Below are positions 24,491 to 37,900 of a DNA stretch of 64,000 nt, piece after piece. The stretch's first letter is position 1; each line of letters opens with the position of its first letter. The notes under the pieces were generated by a model. That model did not search any database. It had not been told where the DNA came from and was given only the letters and a program-made list of their open reading frames with translations. A program made the position numbers and the translations under genes. Origin of the DNA: Phylloscopus collybita (taxonomy: Eukaryota > Chordata > Aves > Passeriformes > Phylloscopidae); contig JAJNNQ010000026.1 of assembly GCA_027886175.1 (NCBI GenBank), forward strand, positions 13,883,501 to 13,947,500. The letters are read 5' to 3'.

Positions 24491-26064
24491 TATGTTTTTA
24501 ATCCATTAGACTGCTGCTGATTCAGTAGTAATAAACATGAGTCTGTTTCCTTGATTGTTCTGTACACAGCAAACATTTGTGTAATGTGTCAGTTAGGTTT
24601 GTGTGTTGTAAGGATCTCTCATTGAAGTGTGTCTGCGTCCATAACCAGTATATGAAAATGTGCCTTGTGTGCATTTTGGGTGCCTGCATGAGTGAGAAAG
24701 AGAGCAAGAGCTTAATTCCTAAGACCCTTAGTCATCCTCTGATCTTTATTTCTGAGGGTGATCAAAGCACCAGCTCTCGAGAAGATGATTTCTCTCTGCT
24801 AGGCTAAAGATATTAAGGTCAGAAGATAGCGCGCTTCCCAACGGCCTGCTCGGAATGAGCGCTGTAAAAGTTTGGGATGTTTGCAGACAGTGAGAGGAGA
24901 GTCAGTTGCTGCTGTTGCTGCTGCTTTTGCTGTGCCTCTTGCTGTGTTACAGACATCTTGACTGGCCTCACTGATTTAACGATGAGTGTTTGTTGTCCTG
25001 CGAAGCACAAACACATTGTAAGACTGTTTGTACACTAGCTAAACTTCTGCAGATAGTTTACATGCTAGAATGAATTCTTTGCACACACTGATCTCTATTC
25101 ACAATTTGTATCTTCCTCTCTCGGTGCAGACTTTCTCTTGCTTTTCTTTCACCTTAATGTTGCGAAACACATCGATGTTGCCTAACTTTTGATCATATGA
25201 GTAACATAAGGTCATTTAAATGACAGCTTGGCTACTTCACAGTTTGTTGTAAAACTGCAACTGTGTTCGAAAACAAAACAGAGAGGACAATGGTACAGAA
25301 ATGGTTCATTCTTAGGAGCTCTTAAGTTTTAGTCTTGTCTTCATATTGTTTTGGGAAGGACTAAGTAAGACCAACACTAAATACTTTATTCCAAGTAAGA
25401 CATTTCAGATCAAAGACAAATAAAATATTCTATGATTTTCATTTTTTTTCCCTCTCCCAAAAATCCCATCACTCATTTTTTCCAGCTCAGTCATGGCTTG
25501 AAACATTCGTCATTTACACAACAGTATCTTATAAACTCAGAGGAGAGGACTTTGCTGAATTTTGACTTAAATTTGTCAGTGTTATTTTTATATATATATT
25601 CAGACAATACAGAGGAGAAGCAATACTTGAAACTTCAAACTGAAATACATGTGATAGCCAATATTGTATCATTACAGTGTATCAATATGAAATTGAGAGT
25701 GACCAGATACAAAAAGAAAGTCAAGGGGAAAACAGCTGCTAAATTTTCTTGCTCCTTTGGTAGAGAAGTTTCTTTTTTACCTCCTCTATTATTTAATAAA
25801 ACCTGATTCACTCTTAGAGTGATGATCTGTTTCAGTTTCAAGCAAGATCACAGTTGCAGAACTAAGGAGTTAGATTGCTTCTAACTGAAGTCTTTTAGTG
25901 TTAGATCTGACTGTGTCTTTTTCCAATCCATTGCTACTCTGTCTTGCTTCAGTTCTTTGAGTCAGGTGAAGCAGGAATTTAGCTCTGAATCCAGATTCAC
26001 AAATTTAATACCAGTCTAACTGTATTTTGACATTTTCTGAAGTTACCACACCCACTTAACCCCC
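24491..26064. other. Noncoding DNA, no recognised element
   Basis: Includes a short imperfect (TGC)n near 24908-24942 and an AT run near 25589-25600. A 124-codon plus frame at 25432-25806 is AT-rich and has no family resemblance. Confidence 0.6.
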
Positions 26065-26107
26065 AACAACAACAACAACAACAACAAACAAACAAACCAA
26101 AAAAAAA
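26065..26107. repeat. (AAC)n then (AAAC)n microsatellite
   Basis: About eight AAC units, then three AAAC units, then an A run. Preceded by CCCCC. Confidence 0.9.
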
Positions 26108-27959
26108 CACCAAAAAACTCCACAAAGAGTGAAATTCTAACCCTGCTGAAGTTGATGCTTAAGCTCTCCCAGATTTTGGTGGATCCTGAACCTCATTTAA
26201 AATATTTATGTTCTGGCAATCAACCAAAAAACTTCTTCCCAGAAGCTTGAGAAACCATGTCCCCCCGTATCTCAGTTTGCCTTTCCATCGATATTTTGCT
26301 CAGTAACGCATCTCCCCCAGACATAGCGTGCGACTTCTGCTAATGTTCCTCACTCCTGTCAGTCATCCACTAGTGACTGCAGTTTCCATTGCCTCGTCCC
26401 ACAAACAATTCCTGCCCTCTTTCCCCCTATGGCATTTCCTGTGCCAGAAACGGACACATTAGACCCAGTCTCCTCTTCCAAATCTCTCCACAGGACTCCA
26501 CTTCTTTGGTCTGCTGTCTCCTGAAATTAATTTTACGCCCTCATTTAGAATATTGCTCATAAAATTTAATTACTGAACATCTCCATGAATAAACAACAAA
26601 AAAAAAATAGTTTAAAATGCAGTAAGGATGTTTCAGGTTAGATGCTAGGGAAAAATAGTAATCTGGAAAATGCTGACATATCTCATAAATATTTGGGAGG
26701 CATTTTCTACTTCCAGATGTCCTTGACTGTGCTGAGAGAGCTCTGGGCTAAGCTTTATGTTTCAAGATGAGCCTCAGTCTCACAAAAAGGAAAGGGGCAA
26801 GGCACATGCGAAGTCTGAAGAGGGGACAACATTGTCCCATCCATGCCAGCTCGCAGACCCCCACAGGAGGGAATGTGCTGTGGGCCCTGAAGGTGTGCAG
26901 GAGTGTCATGCTGCCATTATGTTCCTGGGAGGATGGGGGTCTTCCAGAAGCATGATTAACACTGCACACATGCATTTCTTCAAAATCCTGCAGCAACACT
27001 TACGGTATATTTCCTGAACATTTTTTTAGGATTGGCACAGAAGGTTTGCATGTGTTTCATGGGAGGTGTATGTATGAATTTGGGAGACCAGGCACCAGCT
27101 GAGACAGGAATTTCCACGCAGCCCTGCAATCTTGTGACTTTTTGTAACTTACGCATTTTCTGTCTCCAGCCAGCTGGACAACAGTCCTGGCTCCTTGGCA
27201 CTTATGGCACATTTTTCCAGTAAGCTCTAATAAAATGCTTCCTATCATCCCATTTCATTGGAATGAGGAGGGTTCCCACAGAAAGTGTGCAAACTTGGCA
27301 AAACACAATAGATCCAATGTTATCCCAGCACAGCAAACACAAAGCAAATGTTTCTTATCATGTAATAATCAAAGAGCTCTTCAGATGACTCTGACACTCC
27401 TTTTAGGTACTGTGGGATAATATGTTAGGTGCCAGACTGCCCCATTTATCCTTAGTTCTCCTCTGAACTGAAAATGAGGATAAATACTTCAATGACACTG
27501 TCCTTTAGACATGGCTTCGCAATATGCTACGTCTAGACTGCTGTAAAATCAGGAGGATTTTGTTTGAATGACTTGTTTATATGATTCCCATAATAAATAG
27601 CCTGAGTCTTTCTAGTTGTATTAAAACCACATTGGAGCAAATTCTATGCCTCATTACGCCACTGCAAGTCTACCATCAGCTATCAGGAGCTTCTGCTTGA
27701 GACCAGAGATTGTTTTGCCATGTTTTTAGCCATTGCACTGAAGAGAAGTATGACACCATCATGCTGTATGCATTCAAGCATTAAGGAGTGTAAGCTGGAG
27801 GCTTTCAAACTGAGAGAATTCAATCACCTTTTGACTTTATATTGCCCCATTGCCTTCATCTGGTATAGGGATGATACACAGGACATGCAGAATATGAAAA
27901 GATTCAGCAACCAGTGCCTGGCCCAAAGGAGAGCTAAAGGAAGTGTCATTCTCCAAAAT
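26108..27959. other. Noncoding DNA, no recognised element
   Basis: Overlapping short frames at 26748-27250 on both strands, all below 90 codons, with no family resemblance. No repeat family recognised. Confidence 0.6.
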
Positions 27960-29130
27960 TGGTGTAATTGAGACTTCAGCCTAAGGAGAAGCAGGCCTTT
28001 CAGAAGACCTGTGTCATCCTGAGGAAGATGGATGATTCATCAGAGAAAACTCGGTCCTGGGATGGGAGAGCAGATGAAGGTCCCAGCTACAAAAGCCACA
28101 GCCCAAAAAGATGCAGACAAAGAGTTGGTGGCTGAGTGTGAAAGAGCTGAGAGATTGTTCGGTCTCACTGTCCCAGCCTGGTTTAAACAGACAGACAACT
28201 AACTTCTACTTTAATATTTATTTCCATGTGGGGGAGTTTTCCTTGAAAGTGTGTATTCATAGCTGTGGGGTCTCTGTGCCCCTATGTATTCGTGCTGGGT
28301 CCTGTGCATGAGAGAGCTCATGAGAGAGCTCTGACACTTTCTGCTTTGTACAAGGGGATGGTGAGAAGAATTCAGCTCTAAACAACTACCTTTCACAGGC
28401 TGAAACCAAAATCTCAACATTTTTCTTTTGTGTACCAAGATCAAGTTCCTTTGGAAGAGCTGACTCCAATACCTGAGGCTGTCATGGGCTAACAGGTTTC
28501 TGCACCAGGAGGCTCATCCCCAGGGTTCCAGAGTGGGTGCTGGGGAGCTGATGGAGGGATTGTCTTCAGTGAAGTTTTGTGCCATTATCACCCAAGCAGT
28601 TGGGGCTGTGGGTTTCCAGCAGCTGCTGCCACCCCAGCTTTGCCCTCAGCTGCAGAGAATGGTTGCAGAAATTGCAGAGAATGAGGAGTAAACAAGATTG
28701 AGGAAGACTAGTTTGAGAATCTGCTTCAAAGAGGGACTTTTCCTGAGCTTCAAAAACACAGCTTGCTGAGATTGACAGGGGTGCACTCTGGGTTGAGGAA
28801 AGAAAGTGGCAAACTGTTTCTGTCAATGGCAAAACAATTGAGTTCCAGATGCAGGATGATGAACCATCACTGCAGAAGGTCAGGATGACACAGACCACCT
28901 TCCAGGAAATCTGCAGGAAGCACAGCACCATTCTGCAAAGGCAAAGCAGAAGGGACAGTACCGTAATCGAAAAACAATCTCATCTCTTCAAAATCATGGA
29001 TCTGTCCCCATCCTGCCCCCTGCTAACCAGGTCAGGTTGGGTAGGTTGCCTGTGGAGCTGTCAGGATCAAAGCATACCAAGGGAGATCTCCTGCCAGTGG
29101 AAGCACTTGCAGGAACAGCAGCCATGAAGG
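27960..29130 (+). pseudogene. Possible decayed coding sequence, unidentified
   Basis: Successive plus-strand frames here read as coding-like stretches interrupted by stops and frame changes. One runs from about 28463 to a TAA near 28690 and includes ITQAVGAVGFQQLLPPQ. Another runs open from about 28747 to 29127 and includes LWVEERKWQTVSVNGKT. A third near 28110-28190 includes KELVAECERAERLFGLT. The block is GC-richer than its flanks. I do not recognise a family, no poly(A) tail or LTR marks the ends, and GC-rich DNA alone gives longer frames. A decayed retrocopy or old transposon gene is possible. A 12-bp tandem duplication, CATGAGAGAGCT, lies at 28307-28330. Confidence 0.18.
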
Positions 29131-31364
29131 CACTGTCTTGAATATGGAATGGTACAGGCATTCAGTAGGAGCCCAATGCTGCCTGTGAACCTGTCCCAGC
29201 CCCAAACTCAACACCCTGGCTGTGTGTCCAGGTGAGGCAGTGACTGTGTCACTGTCCCTAGGGAACACTGGCACATCTGCTGACATGCCAAATTGAGCAT
29301 GAGTGTGCATATTAAGCCCATCTACATGGCTTCAGTCAGGTTTCTCTCTCAGTGAGGGACTGGTGAGTAACCTTTAAGTGTTCACATGGAGCAGTTTTCA
29401 TAAATGTCTCTCCTAGTCAATCATTGAAGTTGGGAGTTGATAGAAAAGTCACCATTGCTCCAGTGCTGTTTGCCATCACCCAGCTCAGGCAGTTCAGGAG
29501 AGGCCAGGTGTTTGTGGGTGAGTCACCTTCACTTTTACTGCTTAACTTTGCCTTGAAGAAGCTAGAGGTGCTTCTAGCTGGTACATCAAGCTAGAATGGA
29601 TGGCCTGTCTGGGTGGCAGGGGGGAGTGTGCTCAGTCACAGGACTAGTGTCCTGCTCCACTCCAGTGGCCATGCTCCTGTAAAGGCACCCATCTTGGCTT
29701 TGCATGCGAGAGTATGAGTCAGAAAGCTAGTATGAGCTGGAGAATTTAAATTCTGCCCTTGCAGGTGCACCATTGTAATCTCTGTACAACCAGAGAGTGC
29801 CAAACAGCACAGCATTTAGCACAGATATCCATCTGGAGCCATGTAGGATGCCTCAAATCTTTCAATATGGGATCTATAGCAAGTATATTTCCAAATCAAG
29901 CATGCTGTAATGTTTCAGTGAAGATATCAAGAACATGGAAGAGGTGAAATTTTGTACTGGAAAAGAAGATGTCTAACGATAGTGAAGGCCTGGGAGCAGA
30001 CTACAGCCTTGAGGGTTTCTGGTATGTAACAGCGACACCCGAAGTTTCTTGTATCCACGTATGGATAATCCAGGGCATTTTCTCTCTGGCAGATTTTACA
30101 CATTTAATTTATACACCAACATGACAATTCTGTTTCCCCAAACTCTCTTTACTGCTAAAAAAGACAGGTTCTAGAACAATTTATAGCACGAGTTTGCCTT
30201 GGATATATCTGGTTCTCTCTGTGGTACCTCCAAACTCTAGATGAAGCCTGTGGCCTCGTAAATCAGGGATTTGAGTCAGTGTCTAAATTTACGTGCTGTA
30301 AATAAGCACCTCTAGCCCATTTCAAATCCATGCCATAGATTTCGTTGGAGTTACACTATTTACATCACTGTGAGATCTCAATTTGACAACGTTCTCATCT
30401 TCATTCTGGCACCTCTCTGTCTTCATCAGGAAGTGCTGGTGAGTTTGGGTTTTGCTTTACTGTCAGTGCACCCATTTGCTAATTTTCGGTTTGAATGGAT
30501 GCGAGCGTTGGCTTCTCTGAGGTATCTGAGAGGCTTCTCCATCAGTGGGGGCAGCCTCTGCAGGCTGCACTTTGCTTTCACTTCCCATCCCTGAGCCTCA
30601 GTGCAGCACCAAGAAGCCAATTATATCAATTGATCACATCACATTTACTGAGGCAACAGCACAGCAGTTACACTAATCCTGAAATCCCCCCCGAGACATA
30701 AATATGTTTAAAGCACATTTATGCGGTGCTATGTGGCTGTATTTATGTAGTCTCTTTAGTTCTCCCAGTCTGCTCACAGGAGCAATTGACACATCAGGGG
30801 TGGGAGGGAAATCTAAGCACAGCTGAAGTGAGCCACATCCAATACTGCAAGAGTCAGCTGATCCTGCAATTAGTCTCAAGCACTGATCACTCAGAACAAT
30901 CAGGAGTTGTTAATAATGACACCTATTTCAAATAAAGTAAAGGTTTTGAACACGGACTGAGGTGAATTCTGTGTTTATATTAGAATGTGGACCAGTGTCC
31001 CTCCCAACGGAGCTGACTTAAACTTAGGAAAACTGGATGAGTCCAAGTTTCCTCAAGGAGATTGCTGGTTAAATACAAATGTCAGAACTTATAGTATTGG
31101 TTGTCTGGTGGACTTTTGCAATAAGATGTGAATTCATCCTAGAAGCAAACATCCTGTTTTTCTTAAAATATTTCTTAGTCTGTAATTCTGTGTATGCCAA
31201 GTAATCAACAAGTTTTATGGTAAGCTTGAAAACCCATAGTAGTGCAGGAAGTCTGCTCTTTTGTGGACAGTGCCATTATTATCACACTGCAAATCATTAC
31301 ACTGCAGACACTTGCAAAAATCAGCAAGAAATTATGAGTGAGACGCTGAATGAAATCTGGGAGG
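29131..31364. other. Noncoding DNA, no recognised element
   Basis: No repeat family recognised. Frames at 30370-30935 on both strands stay below 75 codons. Nothing else seen. Confidence 0.6.
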
Positions 31365-31472
31365 CTTGGCATTTCCTCCCAGTTCAGCCACAGGCTTTCT
31401 GTATGACCTAAAAAATATTGTTTATCTTTTTATTGCCACAGTTTTCCCTCAGTAAAATGGAGATAACAAGTT
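31365..31472 (+). mobile_element. MIR/CORE-SINE-like relic
   Basis: CAGTTCAGCCACAGGCTTTC, TGTATGACCT, TTGTTTATCT, CCACAGTTTTCCCTCAGTAA and AATGGAGATAACAA follow the sense MIR core almost block for block: CAGCTCTGCCACTTACTAGC, TGTGTGACCTTGGG, GTTACTTAACCTCT, GCCTCAGTTTCCTCATCTGT, AAAATGGGGATAATAA. This is the best preserved MIR-like copy in the window, still only a visual match. Confidence 0.62.
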
Positions 31473-31492
31473 TTCCTTTCTTTCCAACTGGT

Positions 31493-31550
31493 TTTGGTGT
31501 GGGGTTTTTTTTTTAGGTTTTTTGTTTTTGTTTTTGTCTTTCTTTTCTGT
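31493..31550. repeat. T-rich tract
   Basis: TTTTTTTT and TTTTTG units immediately downstream of the MIR-like relic. Low complexity. Confidence 0.85.
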
Positions 31551-31630
31551 TTATATTGGAAATTTCTTTAAACTGGGACTATTTGTAGCTGCATATTCGT
31601 CACAAGCTCTAGCAACCACAGTAGACACAG

Positions 31631-31945
31631 AAAAATAAAGAAACTAGTAAAAAGAGGATAAATAAAACAGGATGACTGTAAACAAGGAAGAATACAAAAC
31701 TGCCCTGGCTTAAAAAAAAAAAAAAAAAGAGAGAGAGAAAAAGACAGGTAAGAGAACTAAAAAGGAAGGTTGATTTATATAAACTGAAGAAACAAAAGAC
31801 AAGAACAACAGGCAGAAATAGAAAAAAAAATCAACAGGCGAAACATCCAAAATCAGAAAAACAGAGTGAAGAAGAAACATCATGGTGAATAGGACAAAGA
31901 CCCAAAGCAGTGAAGACTAGAAAAGGAGGGAAGGCAGAAATACTG
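31631..31945. repeat. Purine-rich, A-rich low-complexity block
   Basis: About 315 bp in which A and G strongly dominate the plus strand. It includes a 17-A run near 31712-31728 followed directly by (GA)n. It contains many GAAGAA, AGAAAA and AACAAGAA motifs. No frame of note. It begins roughly 80 bp after a T-rich tract, so the strand bias switches sharply across a short gap. Confidence 0.75.
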
Positions 31946-34900
31946 TGTTAAAATATTTTTAATATGGTCTTAGATTGTGCTAAAATTCTAATAATGAGGG
32001 AGAAAGTTCAGTAGAGATTGACCTTTTGCTTTGAGTCTCCTCTTGCATACTCTGAATATCTAGAATATCAGTGATTCAGTGCTAGTTTGGGTGTCTGGGG
32101 ATATATGGTTGAGCCCTTTGGTGCACTTGGGAAAAACACACAAAATCATGCCCAAACAAGTCAAATGAAAGAGTGTTGGGATATCAGCATTGCCTGGGGA
32201 AAGAATAATTTCTTGTAGATCCCTGGAAATCAAAAGTGCTTTCCAGGAACCAAACACCTGTCCATTGGAAAGGAACACAATCATGCATGAATGGTAAGCA
32301 AATGTAGTTAACTTTCAGATGTAGTCTTGGGTCATGGAGGAGTGCGTTCATCCTGTCTTCTCTGTGACTCAAAATACAATGGTTTTGCTGCAACGTAACA
32401 GAAAGTCTTCTATGTGACCTTTCCCAGGAGGTTTCAAACAAATTATATCTTATAACAAAACCAAATCCACATATAAAGGCCAGATATTTTTAAAATTCAA
32501 ATCATGTTGCTCTTGTGATTTTGCTTTTGGAGCCAAGGCCTTTCTCCCTTGAAGACTGGTAAAAGGGAGGAAAGCCATATAACAGGAGAGTGTGTATGAA
32601 AGAGTAGGATGGAGTAAGACCAAGATTGCTTAATATCAAGGAGGCATCAAGAACAGCTAAGGAAATCTCTGATCCCATGTTGCCATCTCTTATTCTACAT
32701 CAGAAGCTTTGTACTCCACATTGCTAGGGTTTCGGGCTATGTGTTTACATAGATGTTCTTTCCTAGAAAAGTTAGAAGAACTTTCTGAGGAAGGAAGCAG
32801 TCACACTAGAATACTTCTATCCTAGCGTACCACAAAGTAGAAATGCCAGTAACAGTTAAACAGGTTTTCAACTTCATTTATATTGTAGTGAAAATTAGGA
32901 TAATTTGATGTAACTGAGATTTCAGCCATTCTCTTCTGCTTAAACAATTTTTTAGTGATTTAAGCAGACTGGCTTTAAGTGAATTTAGTTACACCTCTAC
33001 CAGTTCTTAGGCATAAACATGTCCTTGGTGATGACAGAAGTTAATCTTCTTCTCACTTATGCTACTGAGAAGCACTACTGCAATAAAGAGCTGTTCACTC
33101 CTGAGTCAATGGAGTCAATCCTTGGTACCGGAAGAATAATCCATGAAGTTAAAAGTTGTAGTTGAAGGCCAAGATGTTTCACTAAAGGCTTTTTCACTAA
33201 AGGAGAGATGCGATATTCCACTGAAATGCTGGAAAATGGCCATACAATAAAGGCACTGAAAGAGCTAAATCCAGCATGGGTGTCTGAGGAACAGCTCTGC
33301 CTCACTTCCGTATACCAAATATTTGGAATTGGTGCCAAGCTGTCTCTTCTTAAATGCAGCTTCCTCTTGAGAGGTATTTTACTTATTTTTCTTCTCAGTT
33401 TATCATACTTCATATTTTGGGAGTGAATCACTGACATCCAGCAAAGTAAATTTTTTACTATCATTGCCTGCACCTCAGATTGTCGTCTCAGGTTCACATG
33501 CTTGAGCAGGCACAAACAGTCTTCTAAGAGATAATTTTAGACTCTTAACCCATTATACAATAATCTGATGAGTTGTGCAAATAAAAGATTTTAACATATG
33601 GATAGATAACGTGTATACACATTCTTATTGCCAACTGGCTGTTTTTGTTTCAGGCTGCAACCCAAAACGTGCAGGTAGAAACTGTGCTTTAAGGGCAATA
33701 AACAGTTTGGCAATTCACTCAACATCAACTTGAAGACTGATAAACCTTCAAATTACTGGTCTTCTCTACATGCTATGGAGAGGGAGAAATGACCAATGAT
33801 GTAACCACATATGCCTCCTGAAGACTGGGGGACATGTAACAAGATTCAGCTACAGATCATTTTGCGTGCTTCTAAATCACCTACAGACCAGAGAAGGACA
33901 GCATTTATGAAAAACATAAAGTTAGGCAGACATTGAGCTCTCAGTGAGCTCATTTGCAGACCTGCAGGACCACAGAACAATGGATGTCCTTATAAATTAA
34001 CATCTAGCAGTAAAGAAGTCAACCAGGTCACACAGAAGAAAGGTCCCACCCAGGTTTCTGAAGAAGTCTTAGAGAAAGATGCTTAAGGCTAATCACTACA
34101 TCTGTGGGAGAGAGTACTGAAATGTACAGGAACAGGTACCAATTAACATTTGGCAGAGAAGCAGAAAAGCCTCAGGAAGATGCCAGAAAATTTCATTAGG
34201 ATAAACTTGAATAAGAACTAAAAAGGCCAAGAGCACCAGATGACATTTCCAGAAGTATTCCCTGTCACAGGCAAAGATAAGACTCATTGTCTTGCACATG
34301 GGTGAGGAGACAAAACTATCCTACAATCTTCTGGAAGGAGAAAACAACTCTCTCATACCCTTTTGATGAGAAAGAAAGTAAATCCATGATAGGTGGGTGA
34401 AGTATTGATTTCTTCAGCCTTCTGTTTGAGTTTCACAATTAAAATTAACATTTCCAGAGTCCCAACGTTGAAGAAATACTATTCAAAGCTTGCTTTTAAT
34501 GACTGCTTGTCACAAATGCATAGGGAAGCTAAAGACCAAGTTCAAAAGCTCTCCCATATCCTAAAGGACAAGTGCAGTACTTAAATTACATTGCAGTCGG
34601 CTATCTGGGTTCATCAGGACTGGAGCAAATCTCATCTGATTCCACATTTTCCACTTCATCCCACATTACTAATACAGGGTCTTCCATTGTCTAGGTAAAA
34701 TTCTGCCTCCCATTATCCTAAACAGTGATAGCTGGTTGTATGTGGAACCCTCAGGATGGCACAGCAGAGTTATCAACATCCTGTTATAACTCTGGGACAC
34801 ATGATGTTATCAACAGTCTCAAGATATGACTTAGAGCAAAACCACTAACAGTCAGGGGACAGAGTACTCACGTGCAAGATTTTAGAGCAATTCCTTAGTC

Positions 34901-37900
34901 TGCTCTAGTATGATGATACTGATAAAATCACAGTGTCAGTGCCATGGACATGAATGCTGGAACATGGCATGCCATTAAACTGCTAGAAATGTTCCTGGCA
35001 CAATTTTAGCCTCACTTACTAGCATGGTTCAGGAGTCAGCATGAGTCACAGCCCAAGTGCCTCAGACCCTGCTCCAAGAGATGGGAGCATGCAATAGAGT
35101 GTTTCTGGCCAAGAAGGTGCCACAGATCTTGAAAGTTCCCCAGCACTGCTCCACTCTTGGGTACAGATGTTTGGTCCTTCTTGAGGCCTCTACATCTCGT
35201 GTCTTGGATGCAAAGTCTTCCCTCTTGAAGAGGAAGAAGAAAACTGCTTAAAGGCTTTTGATTCATCTTAATGAGGCACAGACTTATTGAAAAAAAAAAA
35301 GTCTTTGAAACTTTTGAGAGAGAGAGAAAACATTGTTTCCTGCCTGCTTTTGCCTCAAGTTCTTATAGGATGAAAGTTGCATTTATGCTGTATTAGGTAT
35401 GGGAACAACACACAGATAAGGAATCTGTGCCTCTTCCAAGGCAAAAAAGTGCTGGCTTCAATCCTGTAGATTTTAGCTCTTATGGTAGATCAAAAGCAAC
35501 TTAAGGTAGGTCCAATGGCTTTCAACAGCACAGACCAAACCTCCAGACTCTTCTTATTAGGCCAGCATTTCTTAGCCACTGCGGACCAAAGAGGCACCAA
35601 GACAATCTTTTCACTACAGCTTGCTTGTGGAGAAGCAACTTTCTACCCAGCTTAATGGAAGGCAAAGTTTCACAGCTATGCAGTGAAGCTGTACTCAGAT
35701 TTCAGGGATTTACTTATTGCTTCATGTGCTGAAGTACATGAAAGGATTAGATGCTCTTGGTGAACCAGGTTCCTGTTTTGAAAGAAAGAGGAAAGCACAC
35801 AGCAAGACACAGATAAATTATCTGTGCTTGTAACAAATTTTCTTTTTTTCTTTTATACTATATGAGCAATAAAAAACTATTTACAAGGCATAAAAAGTTC
35901 AGTTTATAGCTAGAAAGATGTTTCACTCTGTCTGCGTTGTCTCTGCAAGTGTCAAAACAGACTTGTATTTCATACCAATAAAACATGAATTTCATGCCAA
36001 GAACAGCAAGAAACAAAACAAAATGAATCTATTTCCTCGGAAAAGAAAAAAAATTAGACTCTTACAAATCTGTCTCTGATGCTGTAATTGGACTAGTGGG
36101 AGCAAGCACCATGGGAACCCGTAGAGCAGCATGCCTGTGCAGATACACTCCAGGAGACCCCCCCGCCACAGTCTCCAAACTATATTGGGAGGGTGCTTCT
36201 TTTCCCTGATTAGTTCCTTACTTCTCAAGTGTTCCAGTTCATTGCAGAGGGCAAAGGGTTGCAAGTTTAGCCCAGAGTGTGAAATCCAGAGTTATTGCTA
36301 GAGCTGGTTAATTTTTTTTTTCAATGGAATGCTTTTTTTTCCATTAGAAAATGCCATTTTGTCTAACCAAAACTGCTCTCTGAGGCATGTTGATTTTCAC
36401 AACCTTTTGTTTTGGGGGAAAAAAAATTGGGAAGAAGTATTATGAGAAGGTCAAAGTATTCCATTTCAACATTTTTGGAAGGGAAGCTAAGGGGGAGGAG
36501 GTGTTTTTTTTCCAAGCTACTTTTATTTTCAAACTGTAATTTGCTGTCTATCACAAAAATAAAAGTATCGTGATACAATGAACTTTTTTTTCAGTCATGG
36601 CAATTCTGTTTTCTTCTGATTCAGAGAAGAGTAAATGTCAATTTCCCAAGAGTCCCTTGGAAATGGAAATTTCTTGTGCTTTCACAGCCTTAGCTAGAGC
36701 TACATTATATTCACAAATATATTGGAGATCCATTTCATCTACCAATCTTTGCAACAAGTGCTTAAATAGTTATAGGATCCTGGTGATTTTCTCGGTTAAA
36801 TGAAAACTGACATTCATACCAACAACACTTGGCTTGAATAAATGTTCACAGATAGTGAACAATGAAGACATAAAACAGGCAAATGTGACAGCTGATTGCG
36901 ATTTGTCATAGCATTGCTTTACACATTAACCAGTTAGATAGATTTCATGCTTGTTAAATCTGAAATGAAGATAAGGAGTAGGTCTTAATATTTTGAGAAT
37001 GATTTTTAAATGCAGCCCTGCCTCAGCAAGAAAATTCAACTTATCTTTATGTTCATCTCAGTTCAATTAGAATGTGTTTAATTAAACCAGGTGTAATTTT
37101 TCTTAGGTGATAATTAGATATTTCATCTTTTTGTATTTCTTTAGTGTGTTTATTTTATTTTAATCATTTAATGTACTAATTCTGGGAAATCACACACACA
37201 GTACACACGTCTGTCACAGCTGAATAAAAGGATTAAACACTCATTTTGTTACCTGTGCTTAGCTCTGAAATAACACCTTACAGATATCTCCTTATGTTTA
37301 TGCTGTTCTAGCTGTTCTCCGTATCTTGGCAAGTTAAATAATCCAGAATTCTTACTTACACCTTACACCCCCATTTGTATATATAAAAGGGTGCTGTAAA
37401 ACTGAGGGATCAAATATCTTAGAGCATATTGAGGATCTGAAACAGAGTAGCACTATTTGTTCGATCCTGTTAAATTTCTAATAATATTTTTCTCTTTAAT
37501 AAGAGTGTGGTGACTCAGAGGAATCTAGAAAATTGTCCTTGGTAGAGACATATCACCAGCACCCTGTGGGCAGAAAAGACACATCCAACCCTCTGGGAGA
37601 GGAGGTGTTGACATCATGGGCAATGGCTTGCCCAGTGCAAGTCAACAAATTCCAGGCCTGCCAATTTAGTGGCCCAAAATCATGGGAGCAGCTTAAAAAC
37701 TTCAGGGTCTTAAACAATTAAGATTTTCAGGTCCTTTTTTATTGCCTTTGGATCTTCGAGTGTTTTGGTTTCATGTCCTGAGGACATGCTTGCAGCCTTA
37801 AGGGCCTGAATCCTGATTCTTAAAGACAGGCTGAGATTTCCAGTTACTCATCTGATGCCAACAGATGGGATTTTCATGTGGGAGGAAAGAACATTGGAAA

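Noticed and set aside
33075..33515. 146-codon minus frame
   Set aside because: No recognisable domain. It includes a small 12-bp duplication and lies in otherwise ordinary AT-rich DNA.
33641..33705. GTTTTTGTTTCAG, then 12 codons, TAA and AATAAA, resembling a tiny last exon
   Set aside because: The hexamer is within about 10 bases of the stop and the frame is too short to distinguish from chance.
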